NCBI GenBank assembly: GCA_005885085.1
Contig: VAXY01000109.1
Coordinates: 1-11,157 of the forward strand
Direction: 5' to 3'
Source: Actinomycetota bacterium
GTDB lineage: Bacteria; Actinomycetota; Thermoleophilia; Gaiellales; Gaiellaceae
DNA: 11,157 nucleotides
Shown here: one piece after another, positions 1 through 6,693 of the stretch
Position numbering within the stretch: the first letter of the stretch is position 1
Layout of the letters: every line of letters begins with the position of its first letter
The notes under the pieces: generated by a model
What the model was told of the DNA's origin: nothing
Seen by the model: the letters and a program-made list of their open reading frames with translations, nothing else
Database searches by the model: none
Program-made: the position numbers and the translations under genes

Positions 1-111
1 GAGCAGGTCTCCGGCGCGACGCGGCTGATCCTGCTGGGTGCGCTGCTCGTCGTGATCATGAACGTGCGGCCGGCCGGGATCTTCGGGACGTCGCGCGTGG
101 AGATCGTCTGA
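1..111 (+). CDS. livM: Branched-chain amino acid ABC transporter permease, 3' end only (LivM-type)
   Basis: The window opens inside a reading frame that ends with TGA at 109-111; 36 residues are visible. They form one hydrophobic stretch (residues about 9-20 of the fragment, LILLGALLVVIM) followed by NVRPAGIFGTSRVEIV. A final transmembrane helix followed by an RP-x-G-[IL]-FG motif is the usual C-terminus of LivM/LivH permeases, which form the membrane channel for leucine, isoleucine and valine uptake. The next gene starts 2 bases after the stop and is a LivG ATPase, so this is the membrane subunit of the same operon. LivM rather than LivH is preferred because LivM usually precedes livG; the fragment alone cannot settle it. 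Confidence 0.8.
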   Translation, partial: EQVSGATRLILLGALLVVIMNVRPAGIFGTSRVEIV

Positions 112-113
112 CC

Positions 114-899
114 GTGGCACTGCTCCAGCTTCGCGACGTCTCCAAGGCCTTCGGCGGGCTCCAGGTGGTGAACAGCCTCGACCTGGAGGTCGGCGAAGGC
201 GAAGTCGTCAGCCTGATCGGCCCGAACGGCGCCGGCAAGACCACCGTCTTCAACCTCATCACCGGAATCTTCCGTCCCGACTCGGGGGAGATCGTCTTCG
301 AGGGAGGCATCGTCTCAGGCCTCTTGCCGCACACGATCACGACGCGCGGGATCGCGCGAACATTCCAGACGCTGCGCCTGTTCCTGAACATGACGGTGCT
401 CGAGAACGTCATGGTGGCGACCTACGGGCACACGCGCGCGTCGATCCTCGAGTCGATGCTGCAGCTGCCGCGCTCGCGGCGCGAAGAGAAGGAGATTCGG
501 AAGCTCGCAGAGGAGAAGCTCGCGTTCTTCGGGCAGAGGCTGATGGGCTACCGCTGGGACCAGCCCGCCTACAGCCTCTCGTACGCGAACCGGAGGCGGC
601 TCGAGATCGCGCGCGCGATGGCCACCGGCGCGCGCCTGCTGCTGCTCGACGAGCCCGCCGCCGGGATGAATCCCGTCGAGACCCACGAGATGACGGAGTT
701 GATCGGCAAGCTCCGCGACGAGGGCGGCTACACGATCCTGGTGATCGAGCACGACATGCACGTCGTCGAAGGCATCTCCGACCGCGTCGTCGCGCTCGAC
801 TACGGGGTGAAGATCGCGGAGGGTTCGTTCGACGACGTGGCGACGAACCCGCGGGTGATCGAGGCGTACCTCGGGCTGAGGACGGCGCAGACGAAATGA
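114..899 (+). CDS. livG: Branched-chain amino acid ABC transporter ATP-binding protein LivG
   Basis: A 261-residue ATPase that would power import of branched-chain amino acids (or related amides) with LivF at the cytoplasmic face of the LivH/LivM channel. Walker A GPNGAGKTT lies at residues 36-44, the signature region SLSYANRRRLEIARAMAT at about 153-170, Walker B LLLLDEPAAGMNP at about 174-186 and the switch histidine in VIEHDMHVV near 213. The AAGMNP sequence after Walker B and the C-terminal VIEAYLG motif are typical of LivG. The start is GTG at 114, two bases after the permease stop; a GGAG at 99-102 may serve as ribosome site. The signature loop reads LSYANRR instead of the usual LSYGxQR/LSGGQ, a variation I believe occurs in actinobacterial LivG. 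Its last codons overlap the livF start (ATGA). Confidence 0.95.
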   Translation: MALLQLRDVSKAFGGLQVVNSLDLEVGEGEVVSLIGPNGAGKTTVFNLITGIFRPDSGEIVFEGGIVSGLLPHTITTRGIARTFQTLRLFLNMTVLENVMVATYGHTRASILESMLQLPRSRREEKEIRKLAEEKLAFFGQRLMGYRWDQPAYSLSYANRRRLEIARAMATGARLLLLDEPAAGMNPVETHEMTELIGKLRDEGGYTILVIEHDMHVVEGISDRVVALDYGVKIAEGSFDDVATNPRVIEAYLGLRTAQTK

Positions 900-1600
900 G
901 CCTGCTGCGGCTGTCGGGTATCAACACGTTCTACGGGCAGATCCACATCCTGCAGGGCGTCGACATCGACGTCGGCGAGGGTGAGCTCGTGTCGCTGCTC
1001 GGCGGCAACGCGTCGGGGAAGTCGACGACGCTGAAGACGATTCTCGGCCTGGTGCGCCCGCGCACCGGCGCGGTCGAGTTCGCCGGGGAGGAAGTCACGG
1101 ACCGCGCGACGAGTTACCGGATCGCGCGCGGAATGGCGATCGTTCCGGAGAACCGCCGGCTCTTCGGACCGATGACCGTGCTCGAGAACCTCGAAATGGG
1201 CGCATACCTCAAGGGGGGCGGGACGAAGGAGGACTACGAGCGCGTGTACTCGCTCTTCCCACTCCTCCACGAGCGGCGGGGCCAGCTGGCCGCGACCCTC
1301 TCCGGCGGCGAGCAGCAAATGGTCGCGATGGGCCGCGCACTGATGTCGCAGCCGAAGCTTCTGCTGATGGACGAGCCCTCGATGGGGCTGGCCCCGATCC
1401 TCGTCGAGCGGAGCTTCCAGATCATCCAGCAGGTGCATCAGTCGGGGGTCGCGATGCTGATCGTCGAGCAGAACGCGAACATGGCCCTGTCGATCGCCGA
1501 CCGCGGTTACGTGTTGTCGACGGGGCGGCTCGTGCTGGAAGGCGCCGCCAAAGAACTGCTCGAGCACGAAGACCTGAGAAAGGCCTACCTTGGCCGTTGA
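896..1600 (+). CDS. livF: Branched-chain amino acid ABC transporter ATP-binding protein LivF
   Basis: A 234-residue ATPase, the second nucleotide-binding subunit of the Liv importer, expected to form a heterodimer with LivG. The ATG at 896 overlaps the livG stop (ATGA), so translation is coupled. Walker A is GGNASGKST at residues 36-44 (the usual form is GPNGAGKT, but glycine, lysine and serine are kept). The signature LSGGEQQMVAMGRALMSQP is at about 135-153, Walker B LLLMDEPSMGLAP at about 155-167, and the H-loop is replaced by VEQNAN, as is normal in LivF. The VPENRRLFGPMTVLENLEMGAY Q-loop region and the C-terminal LRKAYLGR are family hallmarks. Length is normal for LivF. A GAGAAAGG inside its 3' end probably serves the downstream gene. 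Confidence 0.95.
   Translation: MSLLRLSGINTFYGQIHILQGVDIDVGEGELVSLLGGNASGKSTTLKTILGLVRPRTGAVEFAGEEVTDRATSYRIARGMAIVPENRRLFGPMTVLENLEMGAYLKGGGTKEDYERVYSLFPLLHERRGQLAATLSGGEQQMVAMGRALMSQPKLLLMDEPSMGLAPILVERSFQIIQQVHQSGVAMLIVEQNANMALSIADRGYVLSTGRLVLEGAAKELLEHEDLRKAYLGR
1576..1583 (+). promoter_or_regulatory. Ribosome binding site for the aminotransferase-like pseudogene
   Basis: GAGAAAGG lies inside the 3' end of livF, 6 bases before a TTG at 1590 that opens the aminotransferase frame. It supports TTG 1590 as the ancestral start, 11 bases into livF overlap. No other start codon in that frame is as well placed. Confidence 0.55.
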
Positions 1601-1605
1601 GAAGG

Positions 1606-1638
1606 CCGGGGTCAGACCCCCGAGGGGTCTGACCCCGG
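1606..1638. repeat. Perfect 15-bp inverted repeat (REP-like palindrome, GGGGTCTGACCCC core)
   Basis: CCGGGGTCAGACCCC at 1606-1620 is followed by a CGA loop and its exact reverse complement at 1624-1638. A 15-bp stem with a 3-base loop is very stable in RNA or single-stranded DNA. It starts 6 bases after the livF stop and lies in frame within the N-terminal codons of the aminotransferase-like gene (read as GVRPPRGLTP). There is no T-run, so it is not a standard Rho-independent terminator. It resembles dispersed REP-type palindromes moved by IS200-like (RAYT) transposases, but no transposase is in the window. Confidence 0.8.
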
Positions 1639-1794
1639 AAAACTGCCGCCATCGCTTCCCGATCTTCGGGCAGCGCGTCTACATCAACTCCTGCTCGCAG
1701 GGCGCCTTGTCGGACGCGGTGCGCGCCTCGTACGAGCACTACCTCGCCGACTGGGACGAGCACGGGGCTCCCTGGGAGTACTGGGTCGAGCGCG

Positions 1795-1814
1795 GCGAGG
1801 CCGCGCGAGGCGGC
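1795..1814 (+). repeat. 10-bp tandem duplication causing the first frameshift
   Basis: GCGAGGCCGC (1795-1804) is directly followed by GCGAGGCGGC (1805-1814), identical at 9 of 10 positions. Removing one copy restores an uninterrupted frame reading RGEAARSAFAALVNAVPDEV, as expected for the aminotransferase. Ten bases is 3n+1, which matches the observed shift. Confidence 0.8.
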
Positions 1815-2745
1815 GCGTTCGGCCTTTGCCGCGCTCGTCAACGCGGTACCCGACGAGGTCGCCGTCACGACATCGCTTTCCGCCGGTGTCAGCGCGCTCG
1901 CCAGCGGCCTGCGGTTCGCGCGACGGTCGAAGGTCGTCCTCACGGACTGGGAGTTCCCGACGATCGGCCAGATCTGGCACGCGCAGGAGGCGCGCGGCGC
2001 CCGCGTCGTGCACGTTCCGGCGGAGCCGGACGGAACAATTTCGCTCGAGCATTTCGACCATGCAATCGACGACCGTTTGTTACCGGAACGGCGCGAAGGT
2101 CGACGTACCGGCCGTTGTCGAGCTCGCGCACGAGCGCGGCGCGCTCGTCCTCCTGGACGCCTTCCAGTCGGTCGGCTCGCTGCCGGTCGACGCCCGCGCG
2201 CTCGGCGTCGACTTTCTCGGCGCGGGCGTGCTCAAGTACCTGCTCGGCTCCGCGGGCCTCGGTTTCTTCTACTGCCGCCGCGACCTCGTCGAGCGTGTCT
2301 GGCCGACGCAGACCGGCTGGTTCGCCGACGAGAACATCTTCGCGATGGACCACACCGACTACTCGCCTGCGGACACCGCGTCGCGCTTCCAGTCCGGCAC
2401 GCCGCCGGTGCCGTCGATCTACGCCGGCATCGCCGGAATCGAGCTGATGCAGGAGATCGGCATCCCCGCCACGCGCGAGCATGTCAACGCGCTCAACGCC
2501 CACCTGCTCGAGGGCCTCGATGATCTCGGTGCCACCGTCGCCACGCCGCGGGCCGTCGATAGGCGCGGCGCGCTCGTCTGCGTCACGTCCACCGACGCGA
2601 AGGAGCTCGTCGCGACGCTCGGCAACGAAGGAATCGTCACGTCGGAGCGTGACGGGAACCTGCGCATCTCGGCGCACTGTTACAACACGTTCGAGGACGT
2701 CGACGCGGTACTCGGGTCGCTACGGCGCCACCGCAACCTACTGGC

Positions 2746-3030
2746 TTAGTCGCAGTCCCGGTCGTCGCAGTTGCGCTCGACCACCAGGCGCACGGTCGTC
2801 GCCTTCTTCCCGGGCCGCGGGATCTGGTCGTCCACGTACCAGTGCGAGCGCACGACCACGCCGAAAACGCCGCCGCCGATCTCCTCCCACTGGAGTCCGC
2901 GTGCGTCGAGCCGTGCCTCGGCGACGTCGAGCCGCTCGCCGCGCACGTCGGGGACCGGCTTCGGCTTGGCAGCGCCGCCGCAACCCGCGAGCATGGCTGC
3001 AACGAGGAGGATGAGCGTTGTCGTTCGCAT
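2746..3030 (-). CDS. Small lipoprotein with one PASTA domain
   Basis: A 94-residue protein, started at the ATG complementary to 3028-3030. An N-terminal hydrophobic signal (MRTTTLILLVAAML) leads into the lipobox LAGC, with the lipidated cysteine at residue 17. It would therefore be exported, lipidated and anchored in the membrane, facing outward. After a short KPKPVPDV linker, residues about 28-87 fit a single PASTA domain: VPDVRGERLDVAEARLDARGL, a central GVFGVVVR segment, a DDQIPRPG turn and TVRLVVE. PASTA domains occur in Ser/Thr kinases and penicillin-binding proteins, where they sense cell wall fragments; solitary lipoprotein forms are common in actinobacteria. The C-terminus ERNCDDRDCD has two extra cysteines. 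The gene converges on the aminotransferase pseudogene and shares the TTAG at 2746-2749 with its stop. A longer in-frame extension upstream (to 3231) lacks support because the signal peptide fixes the start. Confidence 0.85.
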   Translation of the reverse strand: MRTTTLILLVAAMLAGCGGAAKPKPVPDVRGERLDVAEARLDARGLQWEEIGGGVFGVVVRSHWYVDDQIPRPGKKATTVRLVVERNCDDRDCD

Positions 3031-3126
3031 CACCTCTGGAATAGCAGCGCCGCCGCCCAGGAGAACCCGGGCTAGCCCTGAATTCGTCCGGTGGTGCGCC
3101 CGGTACCACCCGGCGCGAGAGAGGCC

Positions 3127-3132
3127 TAGGTT
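3127..3132 (+). promoter_or_regulatory. Putative -10 element of a leaderless promoter for the DUF2339 gene
   Basis: TAGGTT is followed by exactly 6 bases and then the ATG at 3139. This spacing puts the transcript start at or beside the A of ATG, the layout of leaderless actinobacterial promoters, and no Shine-Dalgarno sequence is visible. About 17 bp upstream, an imperfect inverted repeat (GGTGGT 3090-3095 and ACCACC 3105-3110) overlaps the expected -35 position and might be an operator. The 108-bp gap 3031-3138 also contains the palindrome GGGCTAGCCC at 3069-3078. Confidence 0.5.
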
Positions 3133-3138
3133 GCGCTC

Positions 3139-4776
3139 ATGAACGGAACGCCGATCAACAAGACGGCCGGCACTTCGCCGTGGGTCGTCGTCGCTCTCGT
3201 CATCGCCGCGCTCGCGGCGTTCGGCACCCACGCCCCATGGATCGGAGCCCTGCTCGTGATCGCCCTCATCGTCTACCTGGCGACGCGACGGTCCGCACCG
3301 AGCGCGACGGCACCGGTCAGCCTCGCCGGACGGGTCGAGTTCCTGGAGCGCCGCGTGGCCGAGCTCCAGGAGGCGGTCGACAAGCTGCGAGGACCGGCCC
3401 GAGCCGCGCCGGAACCCGCGCCCGCGCCGCAGCGCGCACCCACGCCGCCGGCTCCGGAGCCGCAGCCCAGCCCCGCCCGGGCACCGGCCACTGCCCCGCG
3501 CGTCGTCTCACCACCCCCGCCGCCCCGCGTCCCCTCGTTCGACTGGGGCCGCACCGTCTCCACCGCCGACCTGATGGGCGCGAAGGCACTTGCATTCGCG
3601 GGCGGCGTGGTCACCCTTCTGGGCGTCGTCTTCTTCTTCGTGCTCGCGGTGAACCGTGGCTGGATCGGTCCCGAGCTGCGTGTCGCCTGTGGCGGTGTCG
3701 CGTCGGCACTCGTCTTCGGCGCGGGGCTCTGGCTTGAGCGACGGTACGAGCGAACGTACTCGGCGCTCGCCGCGGTCGGCGCCGGCATCGCGGGCGCGTA
3801 CGCGACGCTGCTTGCGGCGGTCTCGCTCTACGACCTGATCTCGAAGCCGGTCGCGCTGGTCGCGGCGGGCGCGATCGCCTCGGTCGGACTCACCGTCTCG
3901 CTCGCCTGGTCGGAGGAGATCGTCGCCGCCTTCGGTCTGGTCGGCGCAATGCTCGTGCCGGCGACACTGGTCTTCCAGGGCGGCCTGCAACAGGTCGGGA
4001 CGGCGTTCGTGGCGATCGTGTTTGCCGCGGCCGGCGTGGTCGCGGTACGGGCGCGCTGGTGGACGATGCTGCAGGTGGCCGCCCTCGTGAGCGTGCCGCA
4101 GGCCGTCGCGCAGATCGCGCAGGCGAGCGCGCCGCACGCCGGCATCGTCGCTCTCGCCACAGTGTTCTGGCTCCTCTACCTAGCCGCGGGTCTCGCCTTC
4201 CAGCTCAGAGTGGGACCCGCGCTCGCTTCAGCGCCGGCGTCGTTTCTCACAGGCGGTGCCCTCTTCGGCGGCGTGTCCGCCGCGTTGCTCTACAACGGGA
4301 CGCGGCAAGGCACCGCGCTGCTGGTTGTGGGCTTGGTCTACCTTGCGTTCGCCGCAGGCCTGCTCCGGCGGGCCCGCGAGGTGGCGCTGCTCGTCGGCGT
4401 TCTCGGCCTCGCTGCAGTCGCCGTCGGCGTCGCGCAGGTCCTGTCCGGCTCCGCGGTCACCTACGCCTGGGCGGCGGAGGCCGCGCTGCTTGCCTGGCTC
4501 ACGAGGCGCGCACGTGACAGCCGATTCCAGCTGCCGGCGCTCGCGTACCTCACGGCCGCACTCGTGCATGCGTTTGCGTTCGAGGCGAGCCCGGATCACT
4601 TCTTCACGCGGATGCATCATCCCGCGTCCGGCGCGCCGGCGCTGCTCGCGGTGGCCTTCGCCGCGGTCGTCTTCGGCGTGGTCAAGCGATCATGGGAGCG
4701 CGCGCCCCGCTCACGGGGATCCTGCGCCTGCTCGAGCCGGTGCTGCACTGGTTGGAGGCCAAGGAACGTGCGCTGA
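3139..4776 (+). CDS. DUF2339 polytopic membrane protein, N-terminal part (frameshifted into the next entry)
   Basis: This frame encodes the first about 518 residues of a DUF2339-type protein of unknown function. Two N-terminal helices (residues about 13-52) come first. A short coiled coil with heptad leucines and valines follows (about 63-85, VEFLERRVAELQEAVDKL), then a Pro/Ala-rich linker (about 90-133) and the FDWGRTVSTADLMGAKALAFAGGVVTLLGVVFF segment that is typical of the family. Many further transmembrane helices then continue to FAAVVFGVVKRSWE near 4690. Beyond that the frame gives a Cys/Arg-rich, non-membrane tail (SRGSCACSSRCCTGW) that stops at 4776 and is out of phase. The biological protein most likely continues in the frame of the next entry, for a total of about 944 residues. 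The start is ATG 3139, behind a leaderless-type promoter. The function is unknown; it is an integral membrane protein. Confidence 0.75.
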   Translation: MNGTPINKTAGTSPWVVVALVIAALAAFGTHAPWIGALLVIALIVYLATRRSAPSATAPVSLAGRVEFLERRVAELQEAVDKLRGPARAAPEPAPAPQRAPTPPAPEPQPSPARAPATAPRVVSPPPPPRVPSFDWGRTVSTADLMGAKALAFAGGVVTLLGVVFFFVLAVNRGWIGPELRVACGGVASALVFGAGLWLERRYERTYSALAAVGAGIAGAYATLLAAVSLYDLISKPVALVAAGAIASVGLTVSLAWSEEIVAAFGLVGAMLVPATLVFQGGLQQVGTAFVAIVFAAAGVVAVRARWWTMLQVAALVSVPQAVAQIAQASAPHAGIVALATVFWLLYLAAGLAFQLRVGPALASAPASFLTGGALFGGVSAALLYNGTRQGTALLVVGLVYLAFAAGLLRRAREVALLVGVLGLAAVAVGVAQVLSGSAVTYAWAAEAALLAWLTRRARDSRFQLPALAYLTAALVHAFAFEASPDHFFTRMHHPASGAPALLAVAFAAVVFGVVKRSWERAPRSRGSCACSSRCCTGWRPRNVR

Positions 4777-5972
4777 ACGCCACGGTCTTCTCCGTTGCCG
4801 GCGTGCTGACCGCGTACGCCGCGTCTCTCGCAATCCTCGAGGCCGGGCACTTCGAGACCGGGCACGTCGTCGTCACAGCGGTCTGGTCGCTCGCAGGGCT
4901 CGTCGCGGTCGGGGTGGCATTGCAGCGCCGATCCGAGCTGACTCTCGGCGTCGCGTTCGCGTGGCTCGCCGTCACCGTTGCGAAGGTCGTTGCCTTCGAC
5001 ACCATCACGCTTTCGCACACCCGCCACGGGATCTCGCTCGCGGTCGTCGGCGCCGCAGTCCTGCTCGCCGGGCTCGCACGCGAGCTGACAGCTCGGGCTT
5101 CGCTGACCGGGGAAGGCGCCGGTGCGATCATGCTCAGCCTGCCGCTCCTGCTCGCCGGTGCACTCGTGCTCATTCCGGACGATGTCGCCGGCGTCGACGG
5201 AAACGGATTGATGCTCGTCGCGGTCGGCGCGCTGTACACGGCGCTGGCGGCGGCAACGTTCGTGCGCCGCGATCTCGGGACGCTGCTGTGGGCCATCGGC
5301 CTCACCGTGACGGGCTACGGCGAGGCGGTCCTGCTCACAGGCGTTTGGCTCGTGCTTGCGTACACGGCATCGGCCGCCGCGTTCGCCGCCGTCGCAGCTG
5401 CGAGCAAGGAGCGCCGGCTGCAGGTCGCGTCGCTCGTATACCTCGTTGTCGGTGCAGCGCTCGCGCTGGGGGTCGAGGCACCTCCGTCACAGCTATTGGT
5501 TGCGCACGCGCATCCGGGCCACGGGCTGGCGAGTCTCCTCCTCCTGATCGGTGCAGTCGCGGTGTTCGCCTGGTCGCTCGCGTGGAGCGGGCGGTACCGG
5601 CTGCAGGCGGCGTGGGTCGCCGGGGCCCTGGCCGTGTACGCCGCCTCGCTCGGAATCCTCGAAGCAGCCGAGCGCCTGTCGCCCGCAGGTGTCCACACAG
5701 ACTTCCAGCGCGGCCAGACCGCCGTGAGCGCGCTGTGGGCCACGCTCGCGCTCGTTTTGTTCTATGCTGGGCTGAAGCGACGTCGCGGCCTGTTGCGCGG
5801 CGGCGGCTTCATCCTCTTCGGCGTCAGCCTCGGGAAGATCTTCCTCTTCGACCTGCCGAGTCTCAGCTCGGCGCAGCGGGCGCTCTCGTTCCTCGCCGTC
5901 GGAGCGGTACTGCTACTGGGCGGCTTCTTCTACCAGCACCTGAGTGCCCAGTACGACGAACGCATAGCATGA
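4692..5972 (+). CDS. DUF2339 membrane protein, C-terminal part (same gene after the frameshift)
   Basis: The frame opens at an ATG at 4692 and gives 426 residues, almost all transmembrane helices, ending SLGKIFLFDLPSLSSAQRALSFLAVGAVLLLGGFFYQ, the characteristic DUF2339 C-terminus. No ribosome site precedes ATG 4692 and the membrane protein runs across it, so I read this as the second half of the gene starting at 3139, joined between about 4685 and 4710 by the loss of one base (or gain of two). The segment AGVLTAYAASLAILEA near its start recurs as AGALAVYAASLGILEA about 280 residues later, each followed by a KVVAFD or KIFLFD motif, revealing an internal duplication. It could be translated as a separate protein if the frameshift is genuine. 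Its TGA overlaps the ATG of the XRE gene. Confidence 0.7.
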   Translation: MGARAPLTGILRLLEPVLHWLEAKERALNATVFSVAGVLTAYAASLAILEAGHFETGHVVVTAVWSLAGLVAVGVALQRRSELTLGVAFAWLAVTVAKVVAFDTITLSHTRHGISLAVVGAAVLLAGLARELTARASLTGEGAGAIMLSLPLLLAGALVLIPDDVAGVDGNGLMLVAVGALYTALAAATFVRRDLGTLLWAIGLTVTGYGEAVLLTGVWLVLAYTASAAAFAAVAAASKERRLQVASLVYLVVGAALALGVEAPPSQLLVAHAHPGHGLASLLLLIGAVAVFAWSLAWSGRYRLQAAWVAGALAVYAASLGILEAAERLSPAGVHTDFQRGQTAVSALWATLALVLFYAGLKRRRGLLRGGGFILFGVSLGKIFLFDLPSLSSAQRALSFLAVGAVLLLGGFFYQHLSAQYDERIA

Positions 5973-6253
5973 GTGTTATGCCACGCGCAGCGAAAAGCTC
6001 CCTGGAGCGGCTGCAGGAGCGCATCCGCACCGCCGACCGCGGCTGGTTCTTCGCGGCCGTCGCCGACAAGGTCGCCGAGCGCCGGCAGGAGAAGGGGCTG
6101 TCCCAGCGCGAGCTGGCTGAGCTCGTCGGCACGACGCAGTCAGCGATTGCCCGGCTCGAGCGTGGCGGGCGGCCGCCGCGCATCGACACCTTGTTGCGCA
6201 TCGCCGACGCGCTCGATTGCGAGCTCGTCGTCGATCTGAGGCCGCGGCGCTAG
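5969..6253 (+). CDS. XRE-family helix-turn-helix protein (HigA-like, orphan)
   Basis: A 94-residue DNA-binding protein. Residues about 32-88 are a Cro/C1-type HTH domain: VAERRQEKGLSQRELAELVGTTQSAIARLERGGRPPRIDTLLRIADALDCEL, with the Q-x-ELA-x-L and QSAIARLE recognition-helix pattern. The preceding region (LERLQERIRTADRGWFFAAVADKV) is helical. The size and the GRPPRIDTLLRIADALDCELVVDL tail resemble HigA-type antitoxins of RelE/HigB systems, but no toxin gene is adjacent, so it may be a solitary regulator. The ATG at 5969 overlaps the DUF2339 stop (ATGA), implying translational coupling; an alternative ATG is 5978. Its TAG at 6251-6253 overlaps the stop of the convergent CxC-x4-C gene. Confidence 0.85.
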   Translation: MSVMPRAAKSSLERLQERIRTADRGWFFAAVADKVAERRQEKGLSQRELAELVGTTQSAIARLERGGRPPRIDTLLRIADALDCELVVDLRPRR

Positions 6254-6564
6254 GCGTCGGCCGCGACGGCCTGCTTGCGCACGACCACATACCCGTTGCG
6301 GCGTCCCACGACGTCTTCGACGTCGGTGTCCTCATGGCCGGCAAGCACGAAGAAGGTGCCGGTCTCGCGACGAATCCGCACGAACTCTTCCGCGGTGATC
6401 CGGATCGTTCCGACGCACGATGCGACCGCGCACTCGCAGACGATGTCGATGTCGGACAACTGGGCGCGAAAGCGCTCGGTCATCTGAAGGATCTGCTCGT
6501 TGACGGCGCGGAAGAGCAGCTCGTTCTGCGCAGCCCGCTCGGCTCGCTCCGACTTCGCTTCCAC
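6250..6564 (-). CDS. Small conserved CxC-x4-C/GHE protein, copy A (unknown function)
   Basis: A 104-residue protein that I recognise only through its two relatives at 7075-7374 and 7387-7722. The shared order is NE-x2-F-R-x-VNEQI (about 14-25), a helical stretch, VCECAVASC (about 41-49), ITAEEFVRIR, FFVLAGHE (about 71-78), and VVGRRNGYVVVRK. The three cysteines of CxC-x4-C together with the invariant GHE histidine could bind a metal such as zinc; this is inference. No signal peptide or membrane segment is visible, so it is probably cytoplasmic. The start is GTG (complement of 6562-6564) with GGAAGG just upstream; no other start in frame lies near. The open frame continues upstream to 7761, but that is the GC shadow of the plus-strand genes. 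It is divergent from the ANTAR gene and convergent with the XRE gene. Confidence 0.8.
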   Translation of the reverse strand: MEAKSERAERAAQNELLFRAVNEQILQMTERFRAQLSDIDIVCECAVASCVGTIRITAEEFVRIRRETGTFFVLAGHEDTDVEDVVGRRNGYVVVRKQAVAADA

Positions 6565-6681
6565 GATCCCCTTCCGCTCGACGATGAGTCGGCCGGGGGG
6601 AACACCTCGAGAAGCGAATTGCCCTCGGTCTGATCCCACGGTAGCCGAAAGGAAGGCGGCCTGTGCGCCCTGAGAGGGGCG

Positions 6682-6687
6682 TAGGAT
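6682..6687 (+). promoter_or_regulatory. Putative -10 element of a leaderless promoter for the ANTAR operon
   Basis: TAGGAT is followed by 6 bases (CACGCC) and the GTG start at 6694, so the transcript would begin at the start codon. No Shine-Dalgarno sequence fits. The divergent region 6565-6693 (129 bp) must also hold the promoter of the minus-strand gene at 6564, for which I see no convincing hexamer. Confidence 0.5.
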
Positions 6688-6693
6688 CACGCC

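Larger units (their letters stand above)
1590..2749 (+). pseudogene. Class V aminotransferase (PLP, cysteine desulfurase/kynureninase-like fold), broken by two frameshifts
   Basis: The protein can be followed through all three frames. Frame A from TTG 1590 to about 1800 has HRFPIFGQRVYINSCSQGALS and ends near WVERGEAA. Frame B from about 1810 to 2074 has AFAALVNAVPDEVAVTTSLS and the TDWEFPT region. Frame C from about 2075 to the TAG at 2747-2749 has VCYRNGAKVDVPAVVELAH, ALVLLDAFQSVGSLPVD (the conserved Asp that contacts the PLP ring nitrogen), GVLKYLLGSAGLGFFY with the likely Schiff-base lysine, and FQSGTPPVPSIYAG. Together this is a fold-type I, class V PLP enzyme of about 380 residues; the substrate cannot be told. 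The first shift is explained by a 10-bp tandem duplication, the second by a deletion of the segment before VCYRNG. The gene follows livF directly, so it was probably part of the Liv operon. It looks dead unless these are assembly errors. Confidence 0.85.

Noticed and set aside
1606..1638. The inverted repeat as an intrinsic terminator of the Liv operon
   Set aside because: The stem is strong, but no T-run follows and the sequence continues in frame into a coding region.
1940..2677. A 245-codon minus-strand frame
   Set aside because: Antisense to the aminotransferase pseudogene, charged low-complexity composition and no recognisable motif.
4692..5972. The second DUF2339 frame as an independent gene
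   Set aside because: ATG 4692 has no ribosome site, and the membrane protein architecture and repeat pattern continue across the junction. A frameshifted single gene fits better, though it is not proven.
4256..6253. A 665-codon plus-strand frame ending in the XRE gene
   Set aside because: The part before 5969 is an Arg-rich shadow of the DUF2339 coding frames. Only the last 94 codons are real.
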